Shown here in pieces: positions 8,051 through 16,377 of a DNA stretch of 64,000 bases. The notes below the pieces were generated by a model. The model worked only from the letters and a program-made list of their open reading frames with translations. It searched no databases and was not told where the DNA came from. Location: positions 62,001 to 126,000 of the forward strand of contig JAXMFT010000007.1 of the NCBI GenBank assembly GCA_046347635.1, given 5' to 3'. Origin of the DNA: JAGVSZ01 sp019137045. Its GTDB lineage: Bacteria; Pseudomonadota; Gammaproteobacteria; Burkholderiales; SG8-39. Each line of letters starts with the position of its first letter. The stretch's first letter is position 1. A program made the position numbers and the translations under genes.

Positions 8051-9295
8051 GTGCCGGTGAAGCACCGCACGCCGCACGGTGCGGCGCGCGCGCGCCCGGG
8101 GAAGCTCGGGCTCGCGCTGGCCGGCGGCGGCCCGCTCGGCGGCATCTACGAGGTGGGGGCGCTCGCCGCGCTGGCGGACTGCCTCGAGGGGCTGGATTTC
8201 AACGCGCTCGACGTCTACGTCGGGGTGAGCTCCGGCAGCTTCATCGCGGCCGGCCTCGCGAACGGGCTCACCCCGGCCGAGATGTGCCGCTTGTTCATCG
8301 AGAGCGAGTCGCACGACGACCCGTTCTCGCCCGAGCTGCTGCTGCGCCCGGCCGTGGGGGAGTACGCGCGGCGGGCCGCGTCCCTGCCGCTCCTCCTGTG
8401 GGGGTCGGCGTGGCGCTTCCTCACCGGGCCCGGCACGGGCGCTTTTCTCGCGTCGTTCGCGCAGGTCGGGCGCGCGCTTCCGACCGGCCTGTTCGACAAC
8501 GACGCGATCGACCGTTACCTGCGCCGGCTCTTCGCCGTCCCGGGGCGCACGAACGACTTCCGCGCGCTGCGGCACAAGCTGTTCCTGGTCGCCACCGATC
8601 TCGACTCGGGCATGCCGGTGGAGTTCGGCGCGCGCGGCTACGACCACGTCCCGATCTCGCGCGCGGTCGAGGCGAGCGCGGCCCTGCCGGGGCTGTTTCC
8701 GCCGGTCGAGATCGACGGCCGCTTCTACGTCGACGGGGCGCTCAAGCGCACCCTGCACGCCTCGGCGGCGCTCGCGCAGGGCGTGCAGCTGCTGCTCTGC
8801 ATCAACCCGCTCGTCCCGTACGACAGCCGCGTGCCGGTGGCCGACGCGCATGCGCCGCGCCGGCTGGTGGACGGCGGGCTGCCGGTGGTGCTCGCGCAGA
8901 CCCTGCGCGCGATCGTCCACTCGCGCATGCAGGTGGGGATGCAGCGCTACAAGCGGGAGTTCCGCGACGCCGACGTGGTGCTGTTCGAGCCGAACAGGCA
9001 CGACGCGGAAATGTTCTTCACCAACGTGTTCAGCTACGCGAGCCGGCGCCGGCTCGCCGAGCACGCGTACCAGAAGACGCGCAAGGAGCTGTTCGCGCGG
9101 CGCCACGCGCTCGCGCCGCTGCTGGCGCGGCACGGCGTGGGCATCCGTCTCGACGCGCTCACCGACCCCGACCGCCACCTGGTGCGCGGCGTGCGGCGGC
9201 GGCGCCCGCTCGTGCGTGCGACGGAGGTCACCGGGCGGCTCGCCGAGTCACTGGACGACCTCGAGCGCTGGCTCGCCGGCGCCGCGGCGGCCTAG
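8051..9295 (+). CDS. Patatin-like phospholipase/acyl hydrolase
   Basis: A 414-aa patatin-fold lipid hydrolase. The oxyanion loop GGGPLGG is at residues 25-31, the GVSSG nucleophile motif has Ser60, and the DGA motif has Asp228, so the catalytic dyad is intact. No signal peptide is seen, so it is probably cytoplasmic or peripheral. It begins with GTG 5 nt after the phasin stop. The coupling suggests it acts on granule or membrane lipid, for example releasing fatty acids from stored neutral lipid; this is inferred from the neighbours. Confidence 0.82.
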   Translation: MPVKHRTPHGAARARPGKLGLALAGGGPLGGIYEVGALAALADCLEGLDFNALDVYVGVSSGSFIAAGLANGLTPAEMCRLFIESESHDDPFSPELLLRPAVGEYARRAASLPLLLWGSAWRFLTGPGTGAFLASFAQVGRALPTGLFDNDAIDRYLRRLFAVPGRTNDFRALRHKLFLVATDLDSGMPVEFGARGYDHVPISRAVEASAALPGLFPPVEIDGRFYVDGALKRTLHASAALAQGVQLLLCINPLVPYDSRVPVADAHAPRRLVDGGLPVVLAQTLRAIVHSRMQVGMQRYKREFRDADVVLFEPNRHDAEMFFTNVFSYASRRRLAEHAYQKTRKELFARRHALAPLLARHGVGIRLDALTDPDRHLVRGVRRRRPLVRATEVTGRLAESLDDLERWLAGAAAA

Positions 9296-9345
9296 GGCGC
9301 CGGGGCGGCGTGCTATCCTTCGCCGCCCCCATGAGGTCAGCGGGA

Positions 9346-9993
9346 ATGGAGCGCAAGCCGAAGCGCCGCACGCGCGAGCGCATTCTCGAGACCAGCCTGC
9401 GGCTCTTCAACGATTTCGGCGAGCCGAACATCACCACCACGGTCATCGCCGACGAGCTGGACATCAGCCCGGGGAACCTCTACTACCACTTCCGCAGCAA
9501 GGACGAGATCGTCAACACGATCTTCGGCGCGTTCGAGCGCGAGATCGACGGCGTGCTCGCCGCCCCGGCGACGCGCGCGGCCGATGTCGAGGACGTGTGG
9601 CTGTTCCTGCATCTCTTGTTCGAGGCGGTGTGGAAGTACCGCTTCCTCTATCGCGACCTGAACGACCTCCTGTCGCGCAATCGCCTGCTCGAGGTGCACT
9701 TCAAGCGGCTGCTGGAGCAGAAGGTGCGCACCGCGACCGCCCTGTGCGAGGGGCTCGCGGCGCGCGGCGAGCTGCGCGCGCGCCCGGGCGAGGTGCGCGC
9801 GCTCGCGACCAACATGGTCGTGGTGATGACCTACTGGCTGTCGTACGAGTATGTGCGCAACCCGCGCCACTTGCAGGAGGGCGAGATGGTCGCCCGCGGC
9901 GCCTGCCAGGTGCTGGCGCTGGTGGCGCCCTTCCTGGCCGATCGCTCGCGCGCGCTGTTCGAGCGCCTCGCGGCGGCGTACGTGTCGACCTGA
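9346..9993 (+). CDS. TetR/AcrR-family transcriptional regulator
   Basis: A 215-aa regulator. The N-terminal helix-turn-helix spans about residues 10-55, ending in the typical NLYYHFRSKDEI signature. The C-terminal ligand domain is helical with tryptophan/tyrosine-rich patches (WKYRFLYRDL), as in regulators sensing acyl-CoA or hydrophobic ligands. ATG 9346 is chosen because GAGG lies 9 nt upstream; an in-frame ATG at 9331 has no ribosome site. A TGCTATCCT extended -10-like element lies at 9311-9319. Position inside the FAR/phasin/WS cluster makes it the best candidate controller of lipid storage here. Confidence 0.85.
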   Translation: MERKPKRRTRERILETSLRLFNDFGEPNITTTVIADELDISPGNLYYHFRSKDEIVNTIFGAFEREIDGVLAAPATRAADVEDVWLFLHLLFEAVWKYRFLYRDLNDLLSRNRLLEVHFKRLLEQKVRTATALCEGLAARGELRARPGEVRALATNMVVVMTYWLSYEYVRNPRHLQEGEMVARGACQVLALVAPFLADRSRALFERLAAAYVST

Positions 9994-10012
9994 CGAACGA
10001 CTAGGAGCGCCG

Positions 10013-10795
10013 ATGGCGAAAGCGAGCTGGGCCAGGTTCCCCCATCCCGAGAAGGCGTACGCGTACGAGGGGGCGAGCCTCAGGAAGAGCTGGGACCGGC
10101 TGCACCGCGGCGACTGCGAGCCGTTCCCGCAGGACGCGGCGCTGCAGGCGGCGTGGCGCGCCTATCATCGGGGCGATTTCGGGGCGGCGGTGGAGGCGGG
10201 GAGCGGCCTCGGCGCGGCCGGGTACACCGTCGCCAGCAAGGCGCAGGTGATCTACGCCACCTATCTCGAGCAGGCCGGCGCGAGGAAGGTGCGGCACTTC
10301 CAGGAGGCGATGGCGCGCGGCGAGGAGGCGCTGCGCGCGCGGCCGAAGGACCCGAACGCGCACTACTGCTTCGCGCTGGCGGCGGGCCGCTACGGCCAGG
10401 AGATCTCGATCGCCAAGGCGCTGGCGCAGGGGCTGGGCGGGAAGATCAAGGCGGCGCTGGACCAGGCGCTGAAGCTGCAGCCCCGGCACGCGGATGCGCA
10501 CATCGCGCTCGGCACCTGGCACGCGGAGGTGGTCGGCAAGGTGGGCGCCATGGTCGGCAAGCTCACCTACGGGGCGAGCAAGGAGGCCGCGGTCGAGCAT
10601 TTCCAGAAGGCGCTCAAGCTCAACCCCGACTCGGCGATCGCGCGCATCGAGTACGCGAACGGGCTCGTGCGCGCCTTCGGCCAGGAGCGGATGGCGGAGG
10701 CCGAGAAGCTCTACGCCGACGCGGCGAAGCAGAAGCCGCTGGACGCGATGGAGCGGCTCGACGTCGAGGCGGCGCGCGCCGAGCTGGAGGACTGA
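10013..10795 (+). CDS. Tetratricopeptide-repeat protein
   Basis: A 260-aa protein with TPR-like helical repeats, clearest at about residues 105-125 (ALRARPKDPNAHYCFALA), 155-175 and 190-215 (HFQKALKLNPDSAIARIEYA). No signal peptide. AGGAG at 10003-10007 supports the ATG. It follows the TetR gene by 19 nt and is probably co-transcribed with it. Its stop lies 4 nt from the convergent wax ester synthase stop. TPR proteins are usually binding scaffolds; a partner cannot be named. Confidence 0.7.
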   Translation: MAKASWARFPHPEKAYAYEGASLRKSWDRLHRGDCEPFPQDAALQAAWRAYHRGDFGAAVEAGSGLGAAGYTVASKAQVIYATYLEQAGARKVRHFQEAMARGEEALRARPKDPNAHYCFALAAGRYGQEISIAKALAQGLGGKIKAALDQALKLQPRHADAHIALGTWHAEVVGKVGAMVGKLTYGASKEAAVEHFQKALKLNPDSAIARIEYANGLVRAFGQERMAEAEKLYADAAKQKPLDAMERLDVEAARAELED

Positions 10796-10799
10796 GCGC

Positions 10800-12302
10800 T
10801 CAGCCGCGGCCCGCCGCCGCCGCGGGCGAGCGCCTTCCTCCGCGGCGCGCGGCCTTTCCGAGCTCGCGCTCGACGATACCCGGCTCGCGCTGCATGTCCC
10901 ACGGCTCCATCAGCACGGTCATGAGCAGGCGGTCGAACTCGGGCCGGAAGTGCGCGATGACGTTCTCCGGGTCGGGGACGCGGCCCGCGTCGGTGATCAG
11001 CCCGAACTGCACCCCGCCGTTGTAGGAGAGGATCGAGACGCCCATGCCGATGTCGCCCGACTGCGGCACCCAGAACATGATCCGGGCGAGCGGCGCGCCG
11101 GCGAGGTAGAGCTGCTCCTGCGGCCCGGGCACGTTGGTCATCACCGCGGTCGCCTTGTTGGCGAGGAGATCGAGCATCTGCTGCTGGACCGCCCTCGGCG
11201 CGAAGCCCGCGGCGCCGAGCAGCGCGAACGCGATCGGCGCCTGGTAGGACCCCTTCAGCGCCTCCATCCGGTGGTGCACCTCGTAGAGGCGCGCGAGCGG
11301 GTTGGCGATGCCGATCGGCAGCAGCAGCGTGACGAGCCCGAACCGGTTGCCGAGCTCGATCTCGGCCGCATCCGGGCGCAGGTTCACCGGCACCAGCGCG
11401 CGCAGCTCGAGGCCGCGCGTCGGGTCGCCCTTCTGGTCGAGATAGCGGCGCAGCGCCCCGGCCACGGTGGCGAGCAGGACGTCGTTCACCGAGCAGTCGA
11501 GCACCCGACCCACCGCCTTCACCTCGTCGAGGGGGAGGGGCTCGGTCCACGCGACCCGCTTCGCCGCGCGCGCCTTGCCCTTGTAGCGCGTGCGCGAGTC
11601 GTCGGGCATGGTCGCGAGCTGCGCGAGCTCGCCTGCGACGCTCCCCACGACGCGCGCGTACTGCACCAGCTTGTCGGGGTTGAGGAGCGCCTGCAGGCCC
11701 ATCTCCGCCACGCCGCCGGAGGCGCGCAGGGCCTGGTTCGCCAGGTCCGACAGCGGCTGCAGGAGCGGCCCGAGCGTGCCGCCGTCCGCGGGCGCGGCGG
11801 CCCGCCGGCGGCGCTCCGGGGCAGCGACGGCCTGCGCCGCGGCGCCGGGCGAGGCGTCGGTGAGCGAGAGCATGACCCGGATGAGGGCGATGCCGTCCGC
11901 GTAGCTGTGGTGGATGCGGGCGACGAGCGCGGAACCGGCGGCGTAGTCGATCAGCGTGGCGTCCCACCAGGGCCGGCGCGCATCGAACGGCTGCGCCACG
12001 AGCCTCGCCACGAAGCGCCTGAGCGCCCCGGCATCCGCCTTGCCCGGGAGGCGTGCGCGGCGCACGTGGCGCTCGAGCCGGAAGCGCGGCGTTTCCTCCC
12101 ACCACGCGCCGGCAAGGTCCTCGACCGGGCGGCAGCGAAAGCGCTGGAAGCGTGCGAAGCGCGCGGCAAAGGTCGCAACCAGGCGGCGGTAGTCGACCGG
12201 CTGGTCGAACAGCAGCACGCCGACGATCACCATGCGGTTGGTCGGCCGGTCCATCCGCAGCCACGCGGTATCGACGCTCGACATTCGGCTGCGCTTGGGC
12301 AT
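10800..12302 (-). CDS. Wax ester synthase / diacylglycerol acyltransferase (WS/DGAT)
   Basis: A 500-aa bifunctional acyltransferase that esterifies a fatty alcohol or diacylglycerol with acyl-CoA. The catalytic HHxxxDG motif is intact (His131, His132, Asp136, Gly137). The second conserved region appears as NVPGPQEQLYLAG in the C-terminal half. Start chosen at ATG 12302 (MPKRSRMSS) because the longer frame to 12383 would overlap the divergent ACBP gene and cross its promoter; ATG 12284 (MSSVDTAW) is a further option. Together with the fatty acyl-CoA reductase this completes a wax ester pathway. Confidence 0.9.
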   Translation of the reverse strand: MPKRSRMSSVDTAWLRMDRPTNRMVIVGVLLFDQPVDYRRLVATFAARFARFQRFRCRPVEDLAGAWWEETPRFRLERHVRRARLPGKADAGALRRFVARLVAQPFDARRPWWDATLIDYAAGSALVARIHHSYADGIALIRVMLSLTDASPGAAAQAVAAPERRRRAAAPADGGTLGPLLQPLSDLANQALRASGGVAEMGLQALLNPDKLVQYARVVGSVAGELAQLATMPDDSRTRYKGKARAAKRVAWTEPLPLDEVKAVGRVLDCSVNDVLLATVAGALRRYLDQKGDPTRGLELRALVPVNLRPDAAEIELGNRFGLVTLLLPIGIANPLARLYEVHHRMEALKGSYQAPIAFALLGAAGFAPRAVQQQMLDLLANKATAVMTNVPGPQEQLYLAGAPLARIMFWVPQSGDIGMGVSILSYNGGVQFGLITDAGRVPDPENVIAHFRPEFDRLLMTVLMEPWDMQREPGIVERELGKAARRGGRRSPAAAAGRG

Positions 12303-12337
12303 GACGGAGCGGTGCGGAAGGGCGTTCGGGGGCTCCC

Positions 12338-12343
12338 TATAAT
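12338..12343 (+). promoter_or_regulatory. Consensus -10 (TATAAT) between divergent WS/DGAT and ACBP genes
   Basis: TATAAT on the plus strand, 52 bp before the ACBP GTG. The complementary strand reads TATTAT within 1 nt of the same place, 36 bp before the WS/DGAT ATG. The same AT-rich island may therefore serve both divergent genes. No clear -35 on either side. Confidence 0.4.
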
Positions 12344-12394
12344 AGCCGAGCGCGCCGGGCGGACGCCCCGGCCGCCCGATCATGGAGGCGCGAA

Positions 12395-12652
12395 GTGAGC
12401 GACCTGAGGAAGCAGTTCGAAGCGGCTGCCGCGGCGGTGAAGAAGCTGAAGGACGATCCGGGCAACGAGGTGAAGCTGCAGCTCTACGCGCTCTACAAGC
12501 AGGGGAGCGAGGGCGACGTGGAAGGCAAGCGTCCCGGCTTCACCGACATGATCGGTCGCGCCAAGTACGACGCGTGGGCGAAGACCAAGGGGATGGCGCA
12601 GGACGAGGCGATGAAGAAGTACGTCGCCCTGGTGAAGTCGCTCGGCGGCTAG
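12395..12652 (+). CDS. Acyl-CoA-binding protein (ACBP)
   Basis: An 85-aa protein with the full ACBP four-helix signature: LQLYALYKQGSEGD near residues 29-42, KRPGFTDMIGRAKYDAW at about 49-65, and AMKKYVALV near the end. ACBPs bind medium/long-chain acyl-CoA and deliver it to acyltransferases. GGAGG at 12384-12388 sits 6 nt before the GTG start. Divergent from the wax ester synthase and sharing its promoter region, it probably feeds that enzyme. The stop overlaps the convergent PHA granule-region gene by 4 nt. Confidence 0.93.
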   Translation: MSDLRKQFEAAAAAVKKLKDDPGNEVKLQLYALYKQGSEGDVEGKRPGFTDMIGRAKYDAWAKTKGMAQDEAMKKYVALVKSLGG

Positions 12653-12984
12653 GAGCGCTTTTTCGCCGCCGCCCGGGAGGCCTTCTTCGCCGGCGGCTGC
12701 GCGGCCGCCGCGCCGAAGTGGCGCTCGAACTGGGCGTCGATCTCGCGCTCGATGCGCGGCTGCAGGAACGAGAGCAGGAAGCCGAGCCGCGCCTCGAGCC
12801 GCACGTCGTGGTCGGTGACGTGCAGCTCCCCGTCCACGCCCGCGCGCGCGAAGTGCAGCACGTGGCGCTTCCACGCGTAGTCGAGGTCGAAGTCCTTCTT
12901 GAGCCGCGCCGCCACTTTCTCGGCGGCGGCGCGCGCCGCCGCGAGCGGCAGCGAGTGGTCGCGCCGCACCGTGATCTCGCTCAT
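12649..12984 (-). CDS. Polyhydroxyalkanoate granule-region family protein
   Basis: A 111-aa protein whose N-terminal 85 residues (SEITVRRDHSLPLAAARAAA onwards) match the PHA_gran_rgn family found near PHA genes. The C-terminal tail is Lys/Ala-rich (PAKKASRAAAKK), resembling phasin tails. Molecular function is not established in the family. It is convergent with the ACBP gene, overlapping 4 nt. It adds a second granule-associated protein to this region besides the phasin; no PHA synthase is visible in the window. Confidence 0.8.
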   Translation of the reverse strand: MSEITVRRDHSLPLAAARAAAEKVAARLKKDFDLDYAWKRHVLHFARAGVDGELHVTDHDVRLEARLGFLLSFLQPRIEREIDAQFERHFGAAAAQPPAKKASRAAAKKRS

Positions 12985-13132
12985 CGCCTCGTCTCCGTAC
13001 CCGCGCGCCCGGGGCGGGCGTCGCGGCGAGGGATTCTAGTGGGCGCGGCGCGCGGGCGCCACGCGCTCCGCCGGTCGCGGGCCGCGGTGTAAGATTTCGC
13101 AGTCCGTGGGCAGTGGGCGACGAGGGGGCTTC

Positions 13133-14392
13133 ATGCTGCTGGAAACGACGCTGGGCAAGCTGGTCGGGTCGGTCCGTGGGGGGCGGGCGGTCGAGAGCAG
13201 GCTCGGGCAGATGGCCGAGCGCATCCGCGCGTCCGACCCGGTCCCGCTGCGCATCCGGCTGTGGACCGGCCGCAGCTACGAGCTCGGGCCCGATCCGCTC
13301 GTCACGCTGTCGGTCCCGACCCCGGCAGCGCTGCGCTACCTGCGCGCGCCCGACCTGATGTCGCTCGGCGAGGCCTACGTCGAGGGCCACATCGACGTGG
13401 AGGGCCGGGTGGCGGACGTCTTCCGGATCGGCGAGCGCTTCGCCGCCGCGGCGGGACGGACGGTGTCCCGCACGCCGCTCAAGCGCGGCAGCCACACGCG
13501 CAAGCGCGACAAGAAGGCGATCGAGTACCACTACGACGTCTCCAACGACTTCTACCGCCTGATCCTAGACCGCAACATGGTCTACTCCTGCGCCTACTAC
13601 CGCGGCGCGGACGACACCCTGGATGCGGCGCAGGAGCAGAAGCTCGATCACATTCTCACCAAGCTGCAGCTGCGGCCGGGCGAGCGGCTCCTCGACATCG
13701 GCTGCGGCTGGGGCGCGCTCGTGTTCCGCGCGGTGGAGAAATTCGGCGCGCGCGCCGTCGGGGTGACGCTGTCGCGCAACCAGTTCGAGCACGCGCAGGC
13801 CGAGATCCGCGCGCGCGGGCTCGCCGACCGCTGCGAGGTGCGCCTGCAGGACTACCGCGACGTCCCCGAGACCGGCGGTTACGACAAGATCGCGAGCGTC
13901 GGGATGTTCGAGCACGTCGGGCTCAAGAACCTGCGCCTGTACTTCGGCCAGATTCACCGCCTGCTGAAGGACGGCGGGCTCGCGCTGAACCACGGCATCA
14001 CCGCGGTCGATCCGGACAGCCGCGCGGTCGGGCGCGGCGCGAGCGAGTTCATCGAGCGCTACGTGTTTCCCGACGGGGAGCTGCCGCACATCGGGCTCGT
14101 GCTGCGCGAGATGTCGGCCGCCGGGCTGGAGGTCGCCGACGTCGAGTCGCTGCGCCGGCACTACGCGCAGACCTGCGCCGAGTGGGCGCGCCGGCTGGAG
14201 GCGAACGCGGCGCGGGCGCGAGCCATCGCCGGCGAGCGGCGCTACCGCATCTGGTCGGTGTACCTCGCGGGCTGCGCGTACGGCTTCGCGCACAACTGGA
14301 TCAATCTCTACCAGGCGCTGGCGTGCAAGGAGGGCGGGCCGGGGATGAACCCGCTGCCGCTCACGCGCGAGTTCATGTACCGCGCCGGTTGA
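13133..14392 (+). CDS. cfa: Cyclopropane-fatty-acyl-phospholipid synthase
   Basis: A 419-aa SAM-dependent enzyme that adds a methylene bridge to unsaturated acyl chains of membrane phospholipids. Landmarks: YHYDVSNDFY near residue 125, the SAM-binding LDIGCGWGAL near 180-190, and SVGMFEHVG near 255. Start set at ATG 13133, with GAGGGGG at 13122-13128; a GTG 27 bp upstream is unsupported. TAAGAT at 13090-13095 is a possible -10. It is a monocistron ending before a strong terminator at 14517-14549. Confidence 0.9.
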   Translation: MLLETTLGKLVGSVRGGRAVESRLGQMAERIRASDPVPLRIRLWTGRSYELGPDPLVTLSVPTPAALRYLRAPDLMSLGEAYVEGHIDVEGRVADVFRIGERFAAAAGRTVSRTPLKRGSHTRKRDKKAIEYHYDVSNDFYRLILDRNMVYSCAYYRGADDTLDAAQEQKLDHILTKLQLRPGERLLDIGCGWGALVFRAVEKFGARAVGVTLSRNQFEHAQAEIRARGLADRCEVRLQDYRDVPETGGYDKIASVGMFEHVGLKNLRLYFGQIHRLLKDGGLALNHGITAVDPDSRAVGRGASEFIERYVFPDGELPHIGLVLREMSAAGLEVADVESLRRHYAQTCAEWARRLEANAARARAIAGERRYRIWSVYLAGCAYGFAHNWINLYQALACKEGGPGMNPLPLTREFMYRAG

Positions 14393-14516
14393 CCGCGCGG
14401 GGCGGCTTCGGCACACTCGCGCCATGAACGCCGCCGCGCGCCGACGCCGCTCTCCGCCGCCCGCCGGGCGCTTGGGCGCGCGACGAAGGTAGCTCCGGCG
14501 ACCGCTCCGTCCGCAG

Positions 14517-14549
14517 AGGCCACAGGCGCTCCCTGTGGCCTTTTTCTTT
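14517..14549 (+). terminator. Strong intrinsic terminator between cfa and argD
   Basis: AGGCCACAGG (14517-14526), loop CGCTC, CCTGTGGCCT (14532-14541): a perfect 10-bp stem followed by TTTTTCTTT. It ends only about 30 nt before the argD start codon, leaving little room for an argD promoter downstream. It may therefore also act as an attenuator in the argD leader. Confidence 0.85.
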
Positions 14550-14579
14550 CCCGTGCCGCCCCCGAACGAGGACCCGACC

Positions 14580-15764
14580 ATGCAGCTTGCCGACTTCCCG
14601 CTGAACGCGCTGATGGAGATCACCGCGCGCCCCCCGCTCGTGTTCGTGCGCGGCGCCGGGAGCTTTCTGTGGGACCACGAGGGGCGCCGCTACCTCGACT
14701 TCGTGCAGGGCTGGGCGGTGAACGCGCTCGGGCACTGTCCGCAGGCGCTGGTGGAGGCGCTCGCCGCGCAGGCGGCCACCCTGATCAACCCCAGCCCCGC
14801 GTTCTGGAACGCGCCGAGCGCGCGGCTCGCCGAGCGCCTGGTGGCGCACTCGGCGTTCGACCGCGTCTTCTTCGCCAACAGCGGGGCGGAGGCGAACGAA
14901 GGCGCGATCAAGCTCGCGCGCAAGTGGGGCGCGAAGCACCGCGGCGGCGCGCACGAGATCGTGACCTTCGACCACGCCTTCCACGGGCGCACGCTGGCGA
15001 CCATGTCCGCCTCGGGCAAGCCCGGCTGGGACGCGCTGTTCGAGCCGAAGGTGCCGGGTTTCCCGAAGGCGACGCTCAACGACCTCGCCTCGGTCGAGCG
15101 GCTGATCGGCCCGGCCACCGCCGCGGTGATGCTGGAGCCGATCCAGGGCGAGGCGGGCGTGCTGTGCGCAACCGACGCGTTCCTGCGCGAGCTGCGCGCG
15201 CTCACGCGCAGCCGCGGCGTGCTGCTGATCGTCGACGAGGTGCAGACCGGCATGGGCCGCACCGGCAGGCTCTTCGGCTACGAGCACGCCGGCGTCGAGC
15301 CGGACATCATGACGCTCGGGAAGGGGATCGGCGGGGGCGTGCCGCTCGCCGCGCTGCTCGCGCGCGCCGAGGTCTGCTGCTTCGAGCACGGCGACCAGGG
15401 CGGCACGTACAACGGCAACCCGCTCATGACCGCGGCGGGCCTCGCGGTGCTGGAGGCGCTCCTCGCCCCGGGATTTCTCGACGGCGTCGCCGCGCGCGGG
15501 GCGGCGCTCGCGCAGGCGCTGGCGGAGATCTCCCGCCGGCGGGGACTGGGCGAGGTGCGCGGCCGCGGCCTGCTGCTCGCGCTCGACCTCGGGCGCGACG
15601 TGGGCGCGCAGGTGGTCGAACGCGCGCGCGCGGGCGGCCTGCTGCTCAACTCGCCGCGCGCGGACACGCTGCGCTTCATGCCCGCGCTGAACGTGTCGGA
15701 CGAGGAGATCCGGCTCGCCCTGGCCGGGCTGGACGACGCGCTCGGCGCGGTGCTCGCCGGGTAG
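14580..15764 (+). CDS. argD: Acetylornithine aminotransferase
   Basis: A 394-aa PLP-dependent class III aminotransferase of arginine (and possibly lysine) biosynthesis, converting N-acetylglutamate semialdehyde to acetylornithine. Seen: NSGAEANEGAIKLAR near residue 100, FHGRT near 138, and IVDEVQTGMGRTG near 220. The PLP lysine is Lys248 in TLGKG. Start ATG 14580 gives the usual MQLADFPL N-terminus; an ATG at 14535 falls inside the terminator stem-loop region and is rejected. No other arg genes are in view. Confidence 0.88.
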   Translation: MQLADFPLNALMEITARPPLVFVRGAGSFLWDHEGRRYLDFVQGWAVNALGHCPQALVEALAAQAATLINPSPAFWNAPSARLAERLVAHSAFDRVFFANSGAEANEGAIKLARKWGAKHRGGAHEIVTFDHAFHGRTLATMSASGKPGWDALFEPKVPGFPKATLNDLASVERLIGPATAAVMLEPIQGEAGVLCATDAFLRELRALTRSRGVLLIVDEVQTGMGRTGRLFGYEHAGVEPDIMTLGKGIGGGVPLAALLARAEVCCFEHGDQGGTYNGNPLMTAAGLAVLEALLAPGFLDGVAARGAALAQALAEISRRRGLGEVRGRGLLLALDLGRDVGAQVVERARAGGLLLNSPRADTLRFMPALNVSDEEIRLALAGLDDALGAVLAG

Positions 15765-15805
15765 GGGGGCGGGGCCGCGCCGACGCGGGCACGGCGCGCG
15801 CCGGC

Positions 15806-16348
15806 TCAGTGCGCGCGCGCGGCGGGGCGCGCGAGCAGCGCCTGGAAGCGCTCGCGCGCAGTCGCGAGGTGCGGGTTCACGCGCAACGCGGCGTCGAGCG
15901 CGAAGAGCGCGGCGTCCTCGCGCGCGTTGGCGAGGCACAGCTCGGCGAAGGCGAGCATGGCGCCGTAGTGACGCGGCTCGAGCACCAGCGTGCGGTGGAA
16001 ATCGGCGACGCTCTCCAGGTCGCGCCCCAGCATGTAGAAGAGCGTGGCGCGCTTGTGCCACGCCTCGGCGTACCCGGGATGCAGCGCGACCAGCCGGCGC
16101 AGGATCGCTTCGGCCGTGCGGTAGTCCTGCGCGACGATCGCGCGCGTTGCGCGCTCGAGCTCGGCCGCGGCGCGCCGGTCGGGGTAGCGCATCCACAGCG
16201 CCCAGACGGCGTCCTCGGTGCGCTCGGCGAGCGGGGGCGCCAGCTCGTCCGCCAGGCGGCGCAGCAGGGCGTCGAGCGCGCGGTGCAGGCGCGGGGACGG
16301 GCGCCGCCTCGGGGCGGTCGCGATGAGCCGGAGGGTCTCGGCGTACAT
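15806..16348 (-). CDS. Short TPR protein, copy 2 of a tandem pair
   Basis: A 180-aa helical protein with TPR-like repeats in the C-terminal half (AEAWHKRATLFYMLGRDLES; ALFALDAALRVNPHL). It is a clear paralogue of the next gene (16378-16920): same length, same N-terminal pattern (a short xExTLxL start, then a TEDxxWxLWM segment near residue 42), and matching repeat regions. The longer open frame upstream is the other copy read out of frame. Function not recognised; probably co-transcribed downstream of its twin, with 29 bp between them. Confidence 0.7.
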   Translation of the reverse strand: MYAETLRLIATAPRRRPSPRLHRALDALLRRLADELAPPLAERTEDAVWALWMRYPDRRAAAELERATRAIVAQDYRTAEAILRRLVALHPGYAEAWHKRATLFYMLGRDLESVADFHRTLVLEPRHYGAMLAFAELCLANAREDAALFALDAALRVNPHLATARERFQALLARPAARAH

Positions 16349-16377
16349 GCGCGGGGAGTCTAGCGCGGCGCGCGGGC

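Noticed and set aside
12303..12383. Longer N-terminus for WS/DGAT starting at 12383
   Set aside because: It would run across the divergent promoter and overlap the ACBP ribosome site, and it adds residues unlike the family start.
14535..14579. Earlier ATG for argD at 14535
   Set aside because: Lies between the terminator stem and T-run and has no ribosome site; the family N-terminus begins at 14580.
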